A DNA stretch of 64,000 nt, from NCBI GenBank assembly GCA_013289665.1, contig JABCZN010000012.1, positions 1-64,000 on the forward strand, in the 5' to 3' direction. Under the pieces are notes generated by a model that worked only from the letters and a program-made list of their open reading frames with translations, was not told where the DNA came from and searched no databases. Positions within the stretch are counted from its first letter, which is position 1; each line of letters starts with the position of its first letter. The stretch comes from Acidobacteriota bacterium (lineage in GTDB: Bacteria > Acidobacteriota > Terriglobia > Acidiferrales > UBA7541). A program made the translations under genes and the position numbers. Shown piece after piece: positions 25,860 through 34,363 of this stretch.

Positions 25860-27287
25860 CTATTTAAGTGAGGCGGCTACTTTTTGGCCGTACTCTTTCG
25901 CTTTGGCGATGGCGGCGGATTCGTCGACGGTGAGGAGCTTGCCGTCTTTCAGGAGCGTCTTCCCGGCGACGACGACGGTTTGGACTTCGCTGGCCTTAAG
26001 GGCGTAGACAATCTGGGAATAGACGTCGTAGATGGGGACGGCGTTGGGGACGTCCAGGGTGAGGATGACGAAATCGGCTTTTTTGCCGGTTTCGAGGGAG
26101 CCGATCTGCTTTTCCATGTGCAAAGCGCGGGCGCCCTCGATGGTGGCCATTTCCATGGCGCCTTTGGCACCTAAGGCCCGGGGGTCGACGCGGTAGGTCT
26201 TTTGCAGCTTCGCGGCGAGGTCCATCTCTTCCATCATGTCGAGATCGTTGTTGCTGCCGGCGGGACCGTCGGTGCCGAGGCCGACGCGCATGCCCGCCGC
26301 ACGCTGGTCCACAACGGGCGCGACGCCGCTGGCCAGCATCATGTTGCTCGAGGGATTGTGCACGCATCCGACCTGGCGCTCGGCAAGGATTTTCATGTCG
26401 GTGTAATCCACCCAGATGCAGTGGGCGGCCAAAACGTCGGGGCCGAGAAATTCGATGCGTTCGAGATATTGCACGGGCGTTGCGCCGTTTTTCTCGATGC
26501 TGTCGGTGAACTCTTTGCGCATTTCGGCGACGTGGATGAGGATGGGCGCGTGATACTTGCGGGCCATCGCGGCGGCGTCGCGCAGGGTTTTTTCTGAGCA
26601 GGTGTAGATGGAATGGGGAGCGACGGCGGCGTGGATCAGCGGATCGCCCTGCCATTTCTTGAGGAATTTTTCAGTGTAGGCAGCCATTTCGGCTTCGTTC
26701 TTGTTGTCGGGGACGGGGAAGTCAATCCAGGTTTCGCCGAGGACGCCGCGCAGGCCGGCGGCCTTGGTTTCTTCAGCTTCAGCATCCTCGAAATAGTACA
26801 TGTCGGCGAACGTGGTGGTGCCGCTGTGAATCATTTCGGCGAGGGCGAGGCGGGAGCCCCAGCGGACGTAATCTTCGGTGACGTTGCGCGCTTCGGCGGG
26901 GAAGATGAATTTGCGCAGCCAGTCGTCAAGGGTTACGTCGTCTTTGACGCCGCGCATCAGGACCATGGGGATGTGGGTGTGGCCGTTGATGAGGCCCGGG
27001 ATGATGAGCTTGCCGCTGGCGTCGATGGTTTGCTTGGCGTCGATGCCTTTGGGAAATGCGGCGGCAGGGTCCTCGCCGACGGCGACGATTTCGTCGCCGC
27101 GAACGGCGAGGAAGCCATTTTCGAGGACGCGGCGGTTGGAGTCCATCGTGACGATGGTGGCGCCTTTAACCAGAAGATCGACGGAGACTGGTTGCTTGGG
27201 CACGTCCTGTGCCAGGGTGGCAGAAGAGGGAAGAAGGAGGCCGGCGAGAAGAACAATCCGGTTACAAAATGCGGGCGCAAGTTTCAT
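25860..27287 (-). CDS. Exported amidohydrolase, SAH/MTA- or nucleoside-deaminase-like
   Basis: 475 residues. The N-terminus MKLAPAFCNRIVLLAGLLLP then SSATLAQD is a signal peptide, unusual for this family. The catalytic part follows the cytosine-deaminase/ATZ-TRZ/MtaD branch of the amidohydrolases: LIIPGLINGHTHIPMVLM gives the HxH metal pair, then AVAPHSIYTCSE, ILIHVAEMRKEF, VLAAHCIWVDYTD, and GLGTDGPAGSNNDLDMMEEM with the catalytic Asp. MtaD-type enzymes deaminate S-adenosylhomocysteine, 5'-methylthioadenosine or adenosine. The metal residues look intact. It sits at the 3' end of a gene row with cdd, pnp, nupC and deoA, which supports a nucleoside substrate acted on in the periplasm. Generic annotation would be amidohydrolase family protein. 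Confidence 0.8.
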   Translation of the reverse strand: MKLAPAFCNRIVLLAGLLLPSSATLAQDVPKQPVSVDLLVKGATIVTMDSNRRVLENGFLAVRGDEIVAVGEDPAAAFPKGIDAKQTIDASGKLIIPGLINGHTHIPMVLMRGVKDDVTLDDWLRKFIFPAEARNVTEDYVRWGSRLALAEMIHSGTTTFADMYYFEDAEAEETKAAGLRGVLGETWIDFPVPDNKNEAEMAAYTEKFLKKWQGDPLIHAAVAPHSIYTCSEKTLRDAAAMARKYHAPILIHVAEMRKEFTDSIEKNGATPVQYLERIEFLGPDVLAAHCIWVDYTDMKILAERQVGCVHNPSSNMMLASGVAPVVDQRAAGMRVGLGTDGPAGSNNDLDMMEEMDLAAKLQKTYRVDPRALGAKGAMEMATIEGARALHMEKQIGSLETGKKADFVILTLDVPNAVPIYDVYSQIVYALKASEVQTVVVAGKTLLKDGKLLTVDESAAIAKAKEYGQKVAASLK

Positions 27288-27312
27288 GAACAGATCCTTT
27301 TCGTGAGGGTGG

Positions 27313-27705
27313 TTACAGATTAGAGGAGTCGAAGGGTTTCGGAAAGAGCTGGCTCATGCCGAGGACTTCGACTTTGCCTTTGAGATTGGCGAGAACGACC
27401 GGGATGTCGCCGCAAAATTCCCAGATGATCTGGCGGCAGGCCCCGCAGGGAGGGGTGAGCGCGTCGGTGTCGGTGACGACGACGATCGAATCGAAGCGGC
27501 GCTCGCCTTCGCTGATGGCTTTGAATATGGCGACGCGCTCGGCGCACAGGGTGAGGCCGTAGGTGGCGTTTTCGATGTTGCAGCCGGTGAAGACTTTTCC
27601 GGAGGGAGAACGCAGAGCGGCGCCAACTTTGAAATTGGAAAATTTCGCGTGGGCATTTTCGCGGACTTTGCTTGCCGCGGCGATGAGGGCGTCGTATTCA
27701 GACAT
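27313..27705 (-). CDS. cdd: Cytidine deaminase
   Basis: 130 residues, the usual length of the homotetrameric short form. The signatures are complete: FKVGAALRSPSGKVFTGCNI, then ENATYGLTLCAERVAIFKA with the zinc Cys and catalytic Glu, and PCGACRQIIWEF with the other two zinc cysteines. It converts cytidine and deoxycytidine to uridine and deoxyuridine in the cytoplasm. In the same-strand row it lies 34 bases after the phosphorylase gene and 25 before the amidohydrolase, so one transcript is likely. Its products feed the thymidine/uridine-type phosphorylase upstream in the row. Confidence 0.95.
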   Translation of the reverse strand: MSEYDALIAAASKVRENAHAKFSNFKVGAALRSPSGKVFTGCNIENATYGLTLCAERVAIFKAISEGERRFDSIVVVTDTDALTPPCGACRQIIWEFCGDIPVVLANLKGKVEVLGMSQLFPKPFDSSNL

Positions 27706-27739
27706 CGGGGCCTCCTGGAAATTTAAATTGCGCTAGGAA

Positions 27740-28603
27740 TCATAGAGCGGCTGCGATTAGAGGAATTACGGCGCGGAGCAGGCCGATAAACTGGGATTTT
27801 ACGCGCTCCGCGGTTTCAAGGACTTCCTTGTGATTGAGCGGCTGGTCGAGAACGCCGGCCGCGGCGTTGGTGACGCAGGAAATGCCCAGGGTGCGCAGGC
27901 CGGAATGGCGCGCGGCGATGACTTCAGGAGCGGTGGACATGCCGACGAGATCGGCGCCGATGGAACGGAGATAGCGGATTTCGGCGGGCGTTTCGTAACT
28001 TGGGCCTGCCAGAGCGGCGTAGACGCCTTCCGCGAGATCGATGCCCAGACGGACGCCCGCAGCGAGGGTTAGCTCGCGGTATTTCTTGTCGTAGGCGTTG
28101 GTCATGTCCGGGAAGCGGGGGCCGAATTTATCGGAGTTTGGTCCTCGGAGCGGGTTGGCTCCCTGCAGATTGATGTGGTCGCTGATCACCACGAGGCGTC
28201 CCTGGGTGAGTTCTTTCTTGATGCCGCCGGCGGCGTTGGTCAGGATTACGGATTTGACGCCCATGCGCGAAAAAACGCGAATCGGGAAGACGACTTCCTG
28301 TGGCGAGTAGCCTTCGTAGAGATGGATGCGGCCCTGCATGGCAGCGACTTCGATGCCGTCGACCTTGCCGATAACGAGTTGCCCGGCGTGGCCGATCGCG
28401 GTGGAGCGCGGGAAGTGCGGGATTTTGGCGTAGGGGATGCGCGTTGCGCTGACAAACTCGTCGGCGAAGGCGCCGAGGCCGGAACCGAGCACGAGCGCGA
28501 TTTTCGGGCGCAGCCTGGTTTTTTTCAGGATGAAGCGCGCGGCCGCTTCGGCGCGGGTGAACTGCGCGTTCGCATTCGAAAAGCTCTTGGCAGCGGCACT
28601 CAT
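27740..28603 (-). CDS. Purine-nucleoside phosphorylase
   Basis: The true start is ATG 28603, overlapping the transporter stop by two bases (ATGA), which gives 287 residues, the typical trimeric PNP size. The open frame to 29461 is only the shadow of the transporter. Signatures are IALVLGSGLGAFADEF (phosphate loop), IGHAGQLVIGKVDGIEVAAM, IHLYEGYSPQEVVFP, SVILTNAAGGIKKEL, AALAGPSYETPAEIRYLRSI and GMSTAPEVIAARHSGL. It splits inosine, guanosine and deoxy forms with phosphate into base and (deoxy)ribose-1-phosphate. The overlap shows translational coupling to the transporter. Gene symbol pnp or punA. Confidence 0.92.
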   Translation of the reverse strand: MSAAAKSFSNANAQFTRAEAAARFILKKTRLRPKIALVLGSGLGAFADEFVSATRIPYAKIPHFPRSTAIGHAGQLVIGKVDGIEVAAMQGRIHLYEGYSPQEVVFPIRVFSRMGVKSVILTNAAGGIKKELTQGRLVVISDHINLQGANPLRGPNSDKFGPRFPDMTNAYDKKYRELTLAAGVRLGIDLAEGVYAALAGPSYETPAEIRYLRSIGADLVGMSTAPEVIAARHSGLRTLGISCVTNAAAGVLDQPLNHKEVLETAERVKSQFIGLLRAVIPLIAAAL

Positions 28604-29832
28604 GTGAGAATACCGACGATGCAGGCGGACATGAGGTTGGCCATGGTTCCAGCCAGCATGGCGCGGATGCCGAATTTGGCCAGCTGGCCGCGCTGCTCGG
28701 GGGCCAGGGCGCCGATGCCGCCGATTTGAATGCCGATGGAGCTGAAGTTGGCGAACCCGCAGAGGGCGAAGGTGGCGATCGTGAAGGAGCGAGGGTCGAG
28801 GGTGCCTTTTAGCTGGCCGAGTTTGGCGAAGGCCACGACTTCGTTGATGGACATGCGCGTGCCGAGAAGATAGCCGACGGTCGAGGCATCTTTCCACGGA
28901 ATGCCGATGAGCCAGGCGATGGGCGAAAAAATCCAGCCGAAGAGTTGCTCGAGGCTCTCTGGAAACCACCGGAAGTGGTGAGCGAAAAGCCAGTTGTGCG
29001 CGCCGCCGACGAGATAATCCGCGAGGGCGAGCAGGGCGATAAAGGAGATAAGCATGGCGCCGACGTTGATGGCCAGTTGCAGGCCGTCGGAAGTGCCGCG
29101 CGAGATGGCGCCGAGAAAGTTGGCTTCTCGTTCCATGTCCGGCATCTGGACGCGGCCGGCGGTGAGGGGTTGCTCGGTTTCCGGGACCAGCATTTTGGCC
29201 ATGAGCAGTGTGCCGGGGGCGGTCATGATGACGGCCGTGAGCAGATGCTTGGCTTCGACGCCGGAGGCGATGTAGGCGGCCATGATGCCGCCGGAGACGT
29301 GGGCCATGCCGCAGGTCATCACGCACATCAATTCCGATTTGGTGAGCTTGTTGAGGAACGGGCGAATGGTGAGCGGGGCTTCGGTCTGTCCCATGAAGAT
29401 GCTGGCGGCGATGTCCAGGGATTCGGCGCCGCTTGCGCCCATTACGCGGGTCATCACCCACGCGAACGCGCGGATGAACAGCTGCATCACGCCGATGTGA
29501 TAGAGGAAGGCAAAGACGGCGGCGATGAAAATGATGGTTGGCAGGACCTGGAACGCGAAGATGAAGCCGATCGAAGAGCCTTTCGCGCCGAGCGGGCCGA
29601 AGACGAATTCAGAGCCGCTGAAGGCAAAACTGAGGAGCTTGTTGACGGCGTCGCCCGCCACCTGGAAAATCATGCGGCCGATTTCGAATTTGAGCACGAA
29701 GATTCCGAAGGCGAGTTGCAGGCCAAGGCCCCACAGCACGGTCTTGAGCTTGATTTCCTTGCGTGCCGTCGAGAACAGATAAGCCAGTCCGACGAGGACG
29801 GCCATGCCGAGCACGCCCGCAAATCTTCCCAT
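28600..29832 (-). CDS. nupC: Concentrative nucleoside transporter (CNT/NupC family)
   Basis: 410 residues with about ten membrane helices. CNT signatures are visible: VLPTIIFIAAVFAFLYHIGV, then the pore segment SIFMGQTEAPLTIRPFLNKL, CGMAHVSGGIMAAYIASG, AGTMANLMSACIVGIL, and FALCGFANFSSIGIQIGGIG. CNT carriers bring nucleosides into the cytoplasm with protons or sodium. The gene sits between thymidine phosphorylase (30 bases upstream) and purine-nucleoside phosphorylase (overlapping), so uptake and phosphorolysis are co-expressed. It is the inner-membrane step matching the TonB-dependent receptor's outer-membrane step. Confidence 0.93.
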   Translation of the reverse strand: MGRFAGVLGMAVLVGLAYLFSTARKEIKLKTVLWGLGLQLAFGIFVLKFEIGRMIFQVAGDAVNKLLSFAFSGSEFVFGPLGAKGSSIGFIFAFQVLPTIIFIAAVFAFLYHIGVMQLFIRAFAWVMTRVMGASGAESLDIAASIFMGQTEAPLTIRPFLNKLTKSELMCVMTCGMAHVSGGIMAAYIASGVEAKHLLTAVIMTAPGTLLMAKMLVPETEQPLTAGRVQMPDMEREANFLGAISRGTSDGLQLAINVGAMLISFIALLALADYLVGGAHNWLFAHHFRWFPESLEQLFGWIFSPIAWLIGIPWKDASTVGYLLGTRMSINEVVAFAKLGQLKGTLDPRSFTIATFALCGFANFSSIGIQIGGIGALAPEQRGQLAKFGIRAMLAGTMANLMSACIVGILT

Positions 29833-29861
29833 ATTGTCTCCTTGTGCGCCGCAAGCGCGGT

Positions 29862-31169
29862 CTAGTCGCCGATGATGCGGCGGATTAAAGGACGCGCTGG
29901 AGGCTTTTTATCACCGATTTGGTAGCTGGCTTCAATCATTTTTTGCGCCGCTTGAAGCTGGGCATCGGCATTGTAGGCGATGGTGACGAGCGTATCGCCG
30001 GCGCGGACAGGATCGCCGATGCGCTTGTGGAATTCGAGGCCGACGCCGTGATCGACGTTGTGTTCTTTTTTTTCGCGCCCGCCGCCAAGCATCGCGAGAG
30101 CGATGCCGAGATCGAGGCAATTGACGTCGGCGATGAATCCGGAGGATGGGCTTTTCACTTCAGCGCGTCGCCGCGCGGCCGGGAGCAGGGAAGGGTCGTC
30201 AATCACGCGGGGATTGCCGCCCTGGAGGCGGATGCAGTCGCGGAATTTTTCGAGGGCTTTGCCGGAGGAGACCATTTCATTTGCGAGGGCGCGGCCTTCT
30301 TCGACGGATTTGGTGCGCTCGCCCAGATAAAACATCCAGGCGGAAAGTTCCAGGCTGAGGTCGCGCAGATCGGCGGCGCCCTCGCCTTCTAGGATTTGGA
30401 TGGATTCGATGACCTCGTTGGAGTGGCCTGCGGTGCGGCCGAGCGGCTGGCCCATATCGGTGATCAGCGCGACGCACTTTTTGCCCATCCGTTTGGCGGT
30501 ATCTACCATGACCTCGGCCAGGGCGACGGCGTCTTCTTCCTTGCGCATGAAGGCGCCAGAGCCGGTTTTCACGTCGAGGACCAGGGCATCGATTCCTTCG
30601 GCGAGCTTTTTGCTCATGATGGAGGCGCAGATGAGGCCGATGTTTTCGACGGTCGAGGTGGCGTCGCGCAGGGCGTAGATTTTCTTGTCGGCGGGGGCGA
30701 TTTCGGCGGTCTGGCCGATGAGGGCCATGCCGCATTCGCGGAGGACGCGTTTGAAGTCGGCAAGGGTCAGGGAGGTGTTGAAGCCGGGGATGGCTTCCAG
30801 CTTGTCGAGCGTGCCGCCGGTGTGGCCGAGGCCGCGGCCGCTGATCATGGGGACGGCGAGTCCGCCCGCAGCTACGATGGGCGCGAGAATGAGGGAGGTC
30901 TTGTCACCGACGCCGCCGGTCGAGTGCTTGTCCACTTTTTTGACGGGGAGATAGGAGTGATCCACGACTTCGCCGGAGTCGAGCATGGCTTCGGTGAGCG
31001 CGGCGAGTTCGGCTCGGGAGAGTCCGCGAAGCCACGCCGCCATCAGCCAGGCGGCCATCTGATAATCGGGAATTTCGTCGCGGGTGTAGGCGGAAATGAG
31101 GTAGTCGATTTCCTCGCGGGAGTGTTCCCCGGAATCCCGTTTTTTTCGAATCAGGTCGACGGCACGCAT
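29862..31169 (-). CDS. deoA: Thymidine/pyrimidine-nucleoside phosphorylase
   Basis: I choose ATG 31169 (MRAVDLIRKKRDSGEHSREE), the family's normal start, giving 435 residues. Signatures are KVDKHSTGGVGDKTSLILAP (phosphate binding), PMISGRGLGHTGGTLDKLEA, SIMSKKLAEGIDALVLDVKT and GSGAFMRKEEDA, with a C-terminal swivel domain. It converts thymidine, deoxyuridine and perhaps uridine to base and (deoxy)ribose-1-phosphate. It is the first gene of the minus arm and faces the PIG-L gene across a 106-base divergent spacer. The product may be closer to pdp than to enteric deoA. Confidence 0.93.
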   Translation of the reverse strand: MRAVDLIRKKRDSGEHSREEIDYLISAYTRDEIPDYQMAAWLMAAWLRGLSRAELAALTEAMLDSGEVVDHSYLPVKKVDKHSTGGVGDKTSLILAPIVAAGGLAVPMISGRGLGHTGGTLDKLEAIPGFNTSLTLADFKRVLRECGMALIGQTAEIAPADKKIYALRDATSTVENIGLICASIMSKKLAEGIDALVLDVKTGSGAFMRKEEDAVALAEVMVDTAKRMGKKCVALITDMGQPLGRTAGHSNEVIESIQILEGEGAADLRDLSLELSAWMFYLGERTKSVEEGRALANEMVSSGKALEKFRDCIRLQGGNPRVIDDPSLLPAARRRAEVKSPSSGFIADVNCLDLGIALAMLGGGREKKEHNVDHGVGLEFHKRIGDPVRAGDTLVTIAYNADAQLQAAQKMIEASYQIGDKKPPARPLIRRIIGD

Positions 31170-31275
31170 GCAAGTGGAGGCGAATGCGAGACTAACATCG
31201 GCGTGCTGGGGCGTCAACGCGGGGCGCGGAAAGGCTGGAGTGTCGCGCCTGATGGTTATTTGAGGATAAAGTGAT
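31170..31275. promoter_or_regulatory. Divergent promoter region between the two arms
   Basis: These 106 bases separate the starts of deoA (leftward) and the PIG-L gene (rightward), so they should hold promoters for both arms. A short dyad ttat-ttgagg-ataa near 31256-31269 is the only symmetric element I note. It is weak and unassigned. Confidence 0.4.
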
Positions 31276-32106
31276 GTGATGCTTGCCGAGCCTTTCAGCC
31301 GCCCGCTTATTTTTGTGGCTCATCCGGATGATGAGACGCTCGCTTGCGGCGGACTGCTGCAGAGGGTCGCGGCCGCCGAGGTCGTCTTTGCCACTGATGG
31401 AACTCCGGCTGGTTTTGGCCTGGAGCGCAGGTTCGGGAACCTGAAGGCCTACACCGATCTGCGTTTTCAAGAAGCTTCCCGCGCGATGGGCCATGTTCCG
31501 AGCGCTTCGTTCCAGTGGCTCACGCGGCCCGATGGCACTTACTTCGCGGACATGCACGTGTTTGAGGAGATTGCAGCCGTAGCAACTTCTTTGCGCGCGA
31601 TTGCGGAAAAGTTTTCTCCGGACGCCATCGTCTCGCACGCCTACGAAGGTGGTCACATTGACCACGATGCATGCAGTTTTGTCGCGATGCATGTCGCTGA
31701 GGCTTTATCGCTCAAGCGCTTTGAATTCCCCATGTACTGGCTTGATGCGTCGGGGCGGGCCGTGCTGCAGGTTTTCCGCGACAGCACACCCGGTGGCGCC
31801 GGAGAGGTGATGGAACGGCAACTGAGCGAAGCGGAAATCGAGTGCAAAAGGCGAATGATGGCGGAATACCGCACGCAAAGCGGCACCATTTCGACATTCG
31901 CGCCCGGCCGGGAGCGCTTCCGTCGCGCGACCAGTGATCGTTTGTCGTTCTCCGTTGCTCAGTGCCGCGACTATCTCTATCAGAGCCGGCCTCCCCGCTT
32001 CTATCACAGCCGGCGTCACCGGCTTTCCGCAAAGGCACTGTTGAAGAAGTTCGGGGAGTTCGAGCGGTGGCGGGCGCGGCGGGAGGACTGGCGGCGGCAG
32101 TGGTAA
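31276..32106 (+). CDS. PIG-L/LmbE family deacetylase
   Basis: 276 residues. The start is GTG 31276 (gagg ten bases upstream) or ATG 31279. The zinc motif FVAHPDDETLACGG is near the N-terminus and the second metal region SHAYEGGHIDHDACSFVAMH lies in the middle, as in LmbE/MshB/PIG-L enzymes that remove N-acetyl groups from sugars. The last ~60 residues are Arg-rich (FYHSRRHRLSAKALLKKFGE). The substrate is unknown. Its position at the head of the plus arm suggests shared control with deoA, but a direct role in nucleoside use is not evident. Confidence 0.85.
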   Translation: MMLAEPFSRPLIFVAHPDDETLACGGLLQRVAAAEVVFATDGTPAGFGLERRFGNLKAYTDLRFQEASRAMGHVPSASFQWLTRPDGTYFADMHVFEEIAAVATSLRAIAEKFSPDAIVSHAYEGGHIDHDACSFVAMHVAEALSLKRFEFPMYWLDASGRAVLQVFRDSTPGGAGEVMERQLSEAEIECKRRMMAEYRTQSGTISTFAPGRERFRRATSDRLSFSVAQCRDYLYQSRPPRFYHSRRHRLSAKALLKKFGEFERWRARREDWRRQW

Positions 32107-32293
32107 GAGACGCTTCGCCAGGCTTCCGTCCTTGCTCGCGTGATCTTCTTGCCGGGAGAATGAATGTGGCTCGTCAGCTACCGCTTGCCGCGCCAGTCGC
32201 CTGAGTGAACCTTAACGTGAATGTGTTGGTGTCGAGGAATCGGAGAATGCCTCTGAAACTGTGCAATGCGCTCCGCTATAGCATACTCATCAG

Positions 32294-32470
32294 GTGGAAC
32301 ACTCCTTTGCCTGCCCATATTGTGGGGAAGAGATTTCGATGGTTCTCGACCTGTCGGTTCGCCGGCAGAGCTACGTCGAAGACTGCGAAGTCTGCTGCAA
32401 CCCGATCGAGATCAGCTACAGCGTACAGGATGATTCGCTCGCGGAGTTCACCGCCAAGATCCTCGAATAA
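32294..32470 (+). CDS. CPXCG-type cysteine-rich small protein
   Basis: GTG 32294 opens a 58-residue frame reading VEHSFACPYCGEEISMVLDL, then SYVEDCEVCCNPIEISYSVQ and ending AEFTAKILE. The CPxCG and CxxCC pairs are those of the CPXCG small-protein family, which binds zinc and has no known function. An in-frame stop 15 bases upstream limits the start. The overlapping long frame at 32205-32555 is an artefact. It lies 90 bases before the DUF1003 gene. Confidence 0.85.
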   Translation: MEHSFACPYCGEEISMVLDLSVRRQSYVEDCEVCCNPIEISYSVQDDSLAEFTAKILE

Positions 32471-32558
32471 TTTCATCCTGGACCCAAATCGGTTGATGAA
32501 CAGTACTTGCAGGACCGGCGCAAGCCAGGCAAACGGAAGATTTCCGAGGAGCTAACCC

Positions 32559-33089
32559 ATGCAAAGTTCAATGCCACCCGGAGCGGCTGCAAATCCCACC
32601 AAACACAACATTGATGCGATCGCCAAGCTCGAGCATGACGCGCTCGAACGCAGGAGTCCCACGGAACGAGCGAGCGAGGTAATTACAAGATTTGTCGGCA
32701 ATACGACATTCCTGCTGGCGCAGATGATTCTGATTTCTGGTTGGATGCTGTTGAACCTGCGCGTGATTCCCGGAGTGGCCCCGTTTGATCCATTTCCATT
32801 CGGGGTGCTGGCGCTCGTTGTTTCCGCCGAAAGCGTGTTTTTGACCGTCTTCGTGTTGATCAGCCAAAGTCGAATGGCCCGCCAATCCGACAGGCGCTCG
32901 CACCTGGGGCTTCAGGTCAGCATGCTTTCCGAACAGGAACTCACCACGATCCTTCAGATGTTGCAGAAACTTTGCCAACACATGGGCGTGGACGTGGACT
33001 CCTCCAAGGAGGAGGTCCGGTCATTCAGCAAGACAACGGAAATACACAAGCTGGCGAGTGAACTCGAAGACAAGCTGCCGGAGAAGTAG
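32559..33089 (+). CDS. DUF1003 membrane protein
   Basis: 176 residues. The conserved DUF1003 core is visible: RASEVITRFVGNTTFLLAQM, then ILISGWMLLNLRVIPG (helix 1), FDPFPFGVLALVVSAESVFL (helix 2) and ISQSRMARQSDRRSHLGLQV. A soluble helical C-terminus follows. The family is widespread, cytoplasmic-membrane bound, and of unknown function, often linked with stress genes. Not obviously tied to nucleoside use. Confidence 0.88.
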   Translation: MQSSMPPGAAANPTKHNIDAIAKLEHDALERRSPTERASEVITRFVGNTTFLLAQMILISGWMLLNLRVIPGVAPFDPFPFGVLALVVSAESVFLTVFVLISQSRMARQSDRRSHLGLQVSMLSEQELTTILQMLQKLCQHMGVDVDSSKEEVRSFSKTTEIHKLASELEDKLPEK

Positions 33090-33333
33090 CGACGCTGGTT
33101 GGGTGACGGAGGCCGCGACATAAGGCAGGGAAATTAAAGAGTGCGGCAGAAAGCCTGCCCGCGGCGGGCAGGCCGCCCCCCGATCGGGAAACCATGCGCT
33201 TGGCAGTGGCGAGAACTATGGATTACTTCTATCGAACGGCGCACCGCCCGGTGGAGAAGAATGTCGGGCGGCAGGTTGCGGGCGCGTTGCGGCGTGATAT
33301 ATTGCCGCGTTCGACTTAATGCGAGGGACGCGG
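33090..33333. other. Intergenic region upstream of ribokinase
   Basis: No supported gene. It contains a GC-rich near-perfect dyad, gcctgcccgc-g-gcgggcaggc (33153-33173), followed by ccgccccccg. That resembles GC-rich intergenic hairpins of this genome rather than a classical terminator. Confidence 0.45.
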
Positions 33334-34272
33334 ATGAGCAAGGTACCCAGGATCGCGGTGGTGGGCAGCGCGAACGTCGATCTGACGACGTTCAGCGACA
33401 GATTTCCCCGGCCGGGCGAGACGATTTTCGGGCAACGATTTGATCTGGGATTTGGAGGCAAGGGCGCGAACCAGGCCGTCGCGGCGCGGCTGTGCGGGGC
33501 CGAAGTGGTGATGGTGGCGAAGCTGGGGAATGATTTGTTTGGTGAGGCGACGGTGAAGAATTTTGCCTCGCTGGGGATTGATACGACGCATGTGCGGATT
33601 GTGGATGGCGTCTCGAGCGGGGTAGCGCCGATTTTTGTGGAGCCGGGCGGGCAGAACCGCATCCTGGTGGTGAAGGGCGCGAACGATACGCTGAAGCCGG
33701 CGGACGTGGACGCGGCGGCGGCGGCGCTCGGCGGCGTGGACACGATCGTGCTGCAGTTTGAGATTCCGATGGAGACGATTGCCTACACGGTCGAGTTTGC
33801 GCGGAAGAACAAGATTCGCTGCATCGTGAATCCCGCCCCTGCGCAGCCTGTGGATGCGAAGCAGTTGGGCGCGGCGGATTATTTCATCCCGAATGAGACC
33901 GAAGCGGAAGTGATTACCGGCATCGCGGTGCATTCGGTTGAGGAAGCGAAGCGATGCGCCGGGGCGCTGCTCGAGCAGGGATTCCGCAGGGTGATTCTTA
34001 CTCTGGGGAGCCGGGGGGCGCTGCTCGCCTCGCCGGAGGGCAGCGAACTGATTGCACCGTTCGTGGTGACGCCTACGGATACGACCGGGGCGGGGGACGC
34101 GTTTATCGGGAGCTTCGCGGTCTTTCTGGGTGCGGGGTTGCCAGAGAAGGAAGCGGTCGAGCGGGCGAATTTGTACGCGGCAATGTCGACGACGAAGGTG
34201 GGGACGCAGAAGTCGTTTCCGACGGGCGTGGAATTTACGGCGGAATGGAATAAGCGCGGGGGGAAGGCTTAG
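33334..34272 (+). CDS. rbsK: Ribokinase (PfkB family)
   Basis: I choose ATG 33334 since gaggg lies six bases upstream, giving 312 residues (ATG 33319 is the alternative). PfkB signatures are present: VVGSANVDLTTFSDRFPRPG, then FGGKGANQAVAAR, and PTDTTGAGDAFIGSFAVFLG with the catalytic base Asp and anion hole. NPAPAQPVDAKQL and FIPNETEAEVITGI fit ribokinase rather than fructokinase. It phosphorylates ribose (or deoxyribose) to the 5-phosphate. Ribose would come from the nucleoside hydrolases encoded just downstream, carried in by the transporter encoded next. Confidence 0.92.
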   Translation: MSKVPRIAVVGSANVDLTTFSDRFPRPGETIFGQRFDLGFGGKGANQAVAARLCGAEVVMVAKLGNDLFGEATVKNFASLGIDTTHVRIVDGVSSGVAPIFVEPGGQNRILVVKGANDTLKPADVDAAAAALGGVDTIVLQFEIPMETIAYTVEFARKNKIRCIVNPAPAQPVDAKQLGAADYFIPNETEAEVITGIAVHSVEEAKRCAGALLEQGFRRVILTLGSRGALLASPEGSELIAPFVVTPTDTTGAGDAFIGSFAVFLGAGLPEKEAVERANLYAAMSTTKVGTQKSFPTGVEFTAEWNKRGGKA

Positions 34273-34363
34273 CAATCGAGCCGCAGCAGGCTCATCGGAA
34301 AAGCGCCGCAGACGGCGGCCGCTGCAAGCGCAAGAGGGCAGGGGAAAGTTCAAAGGAGCGTAA

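Noticed and set aside
32205..32555. 116-codon plus-strand frame
   Set aside because: Overlaps the CPXCG gene in another frame; only the short frame carries the paired cysteines.
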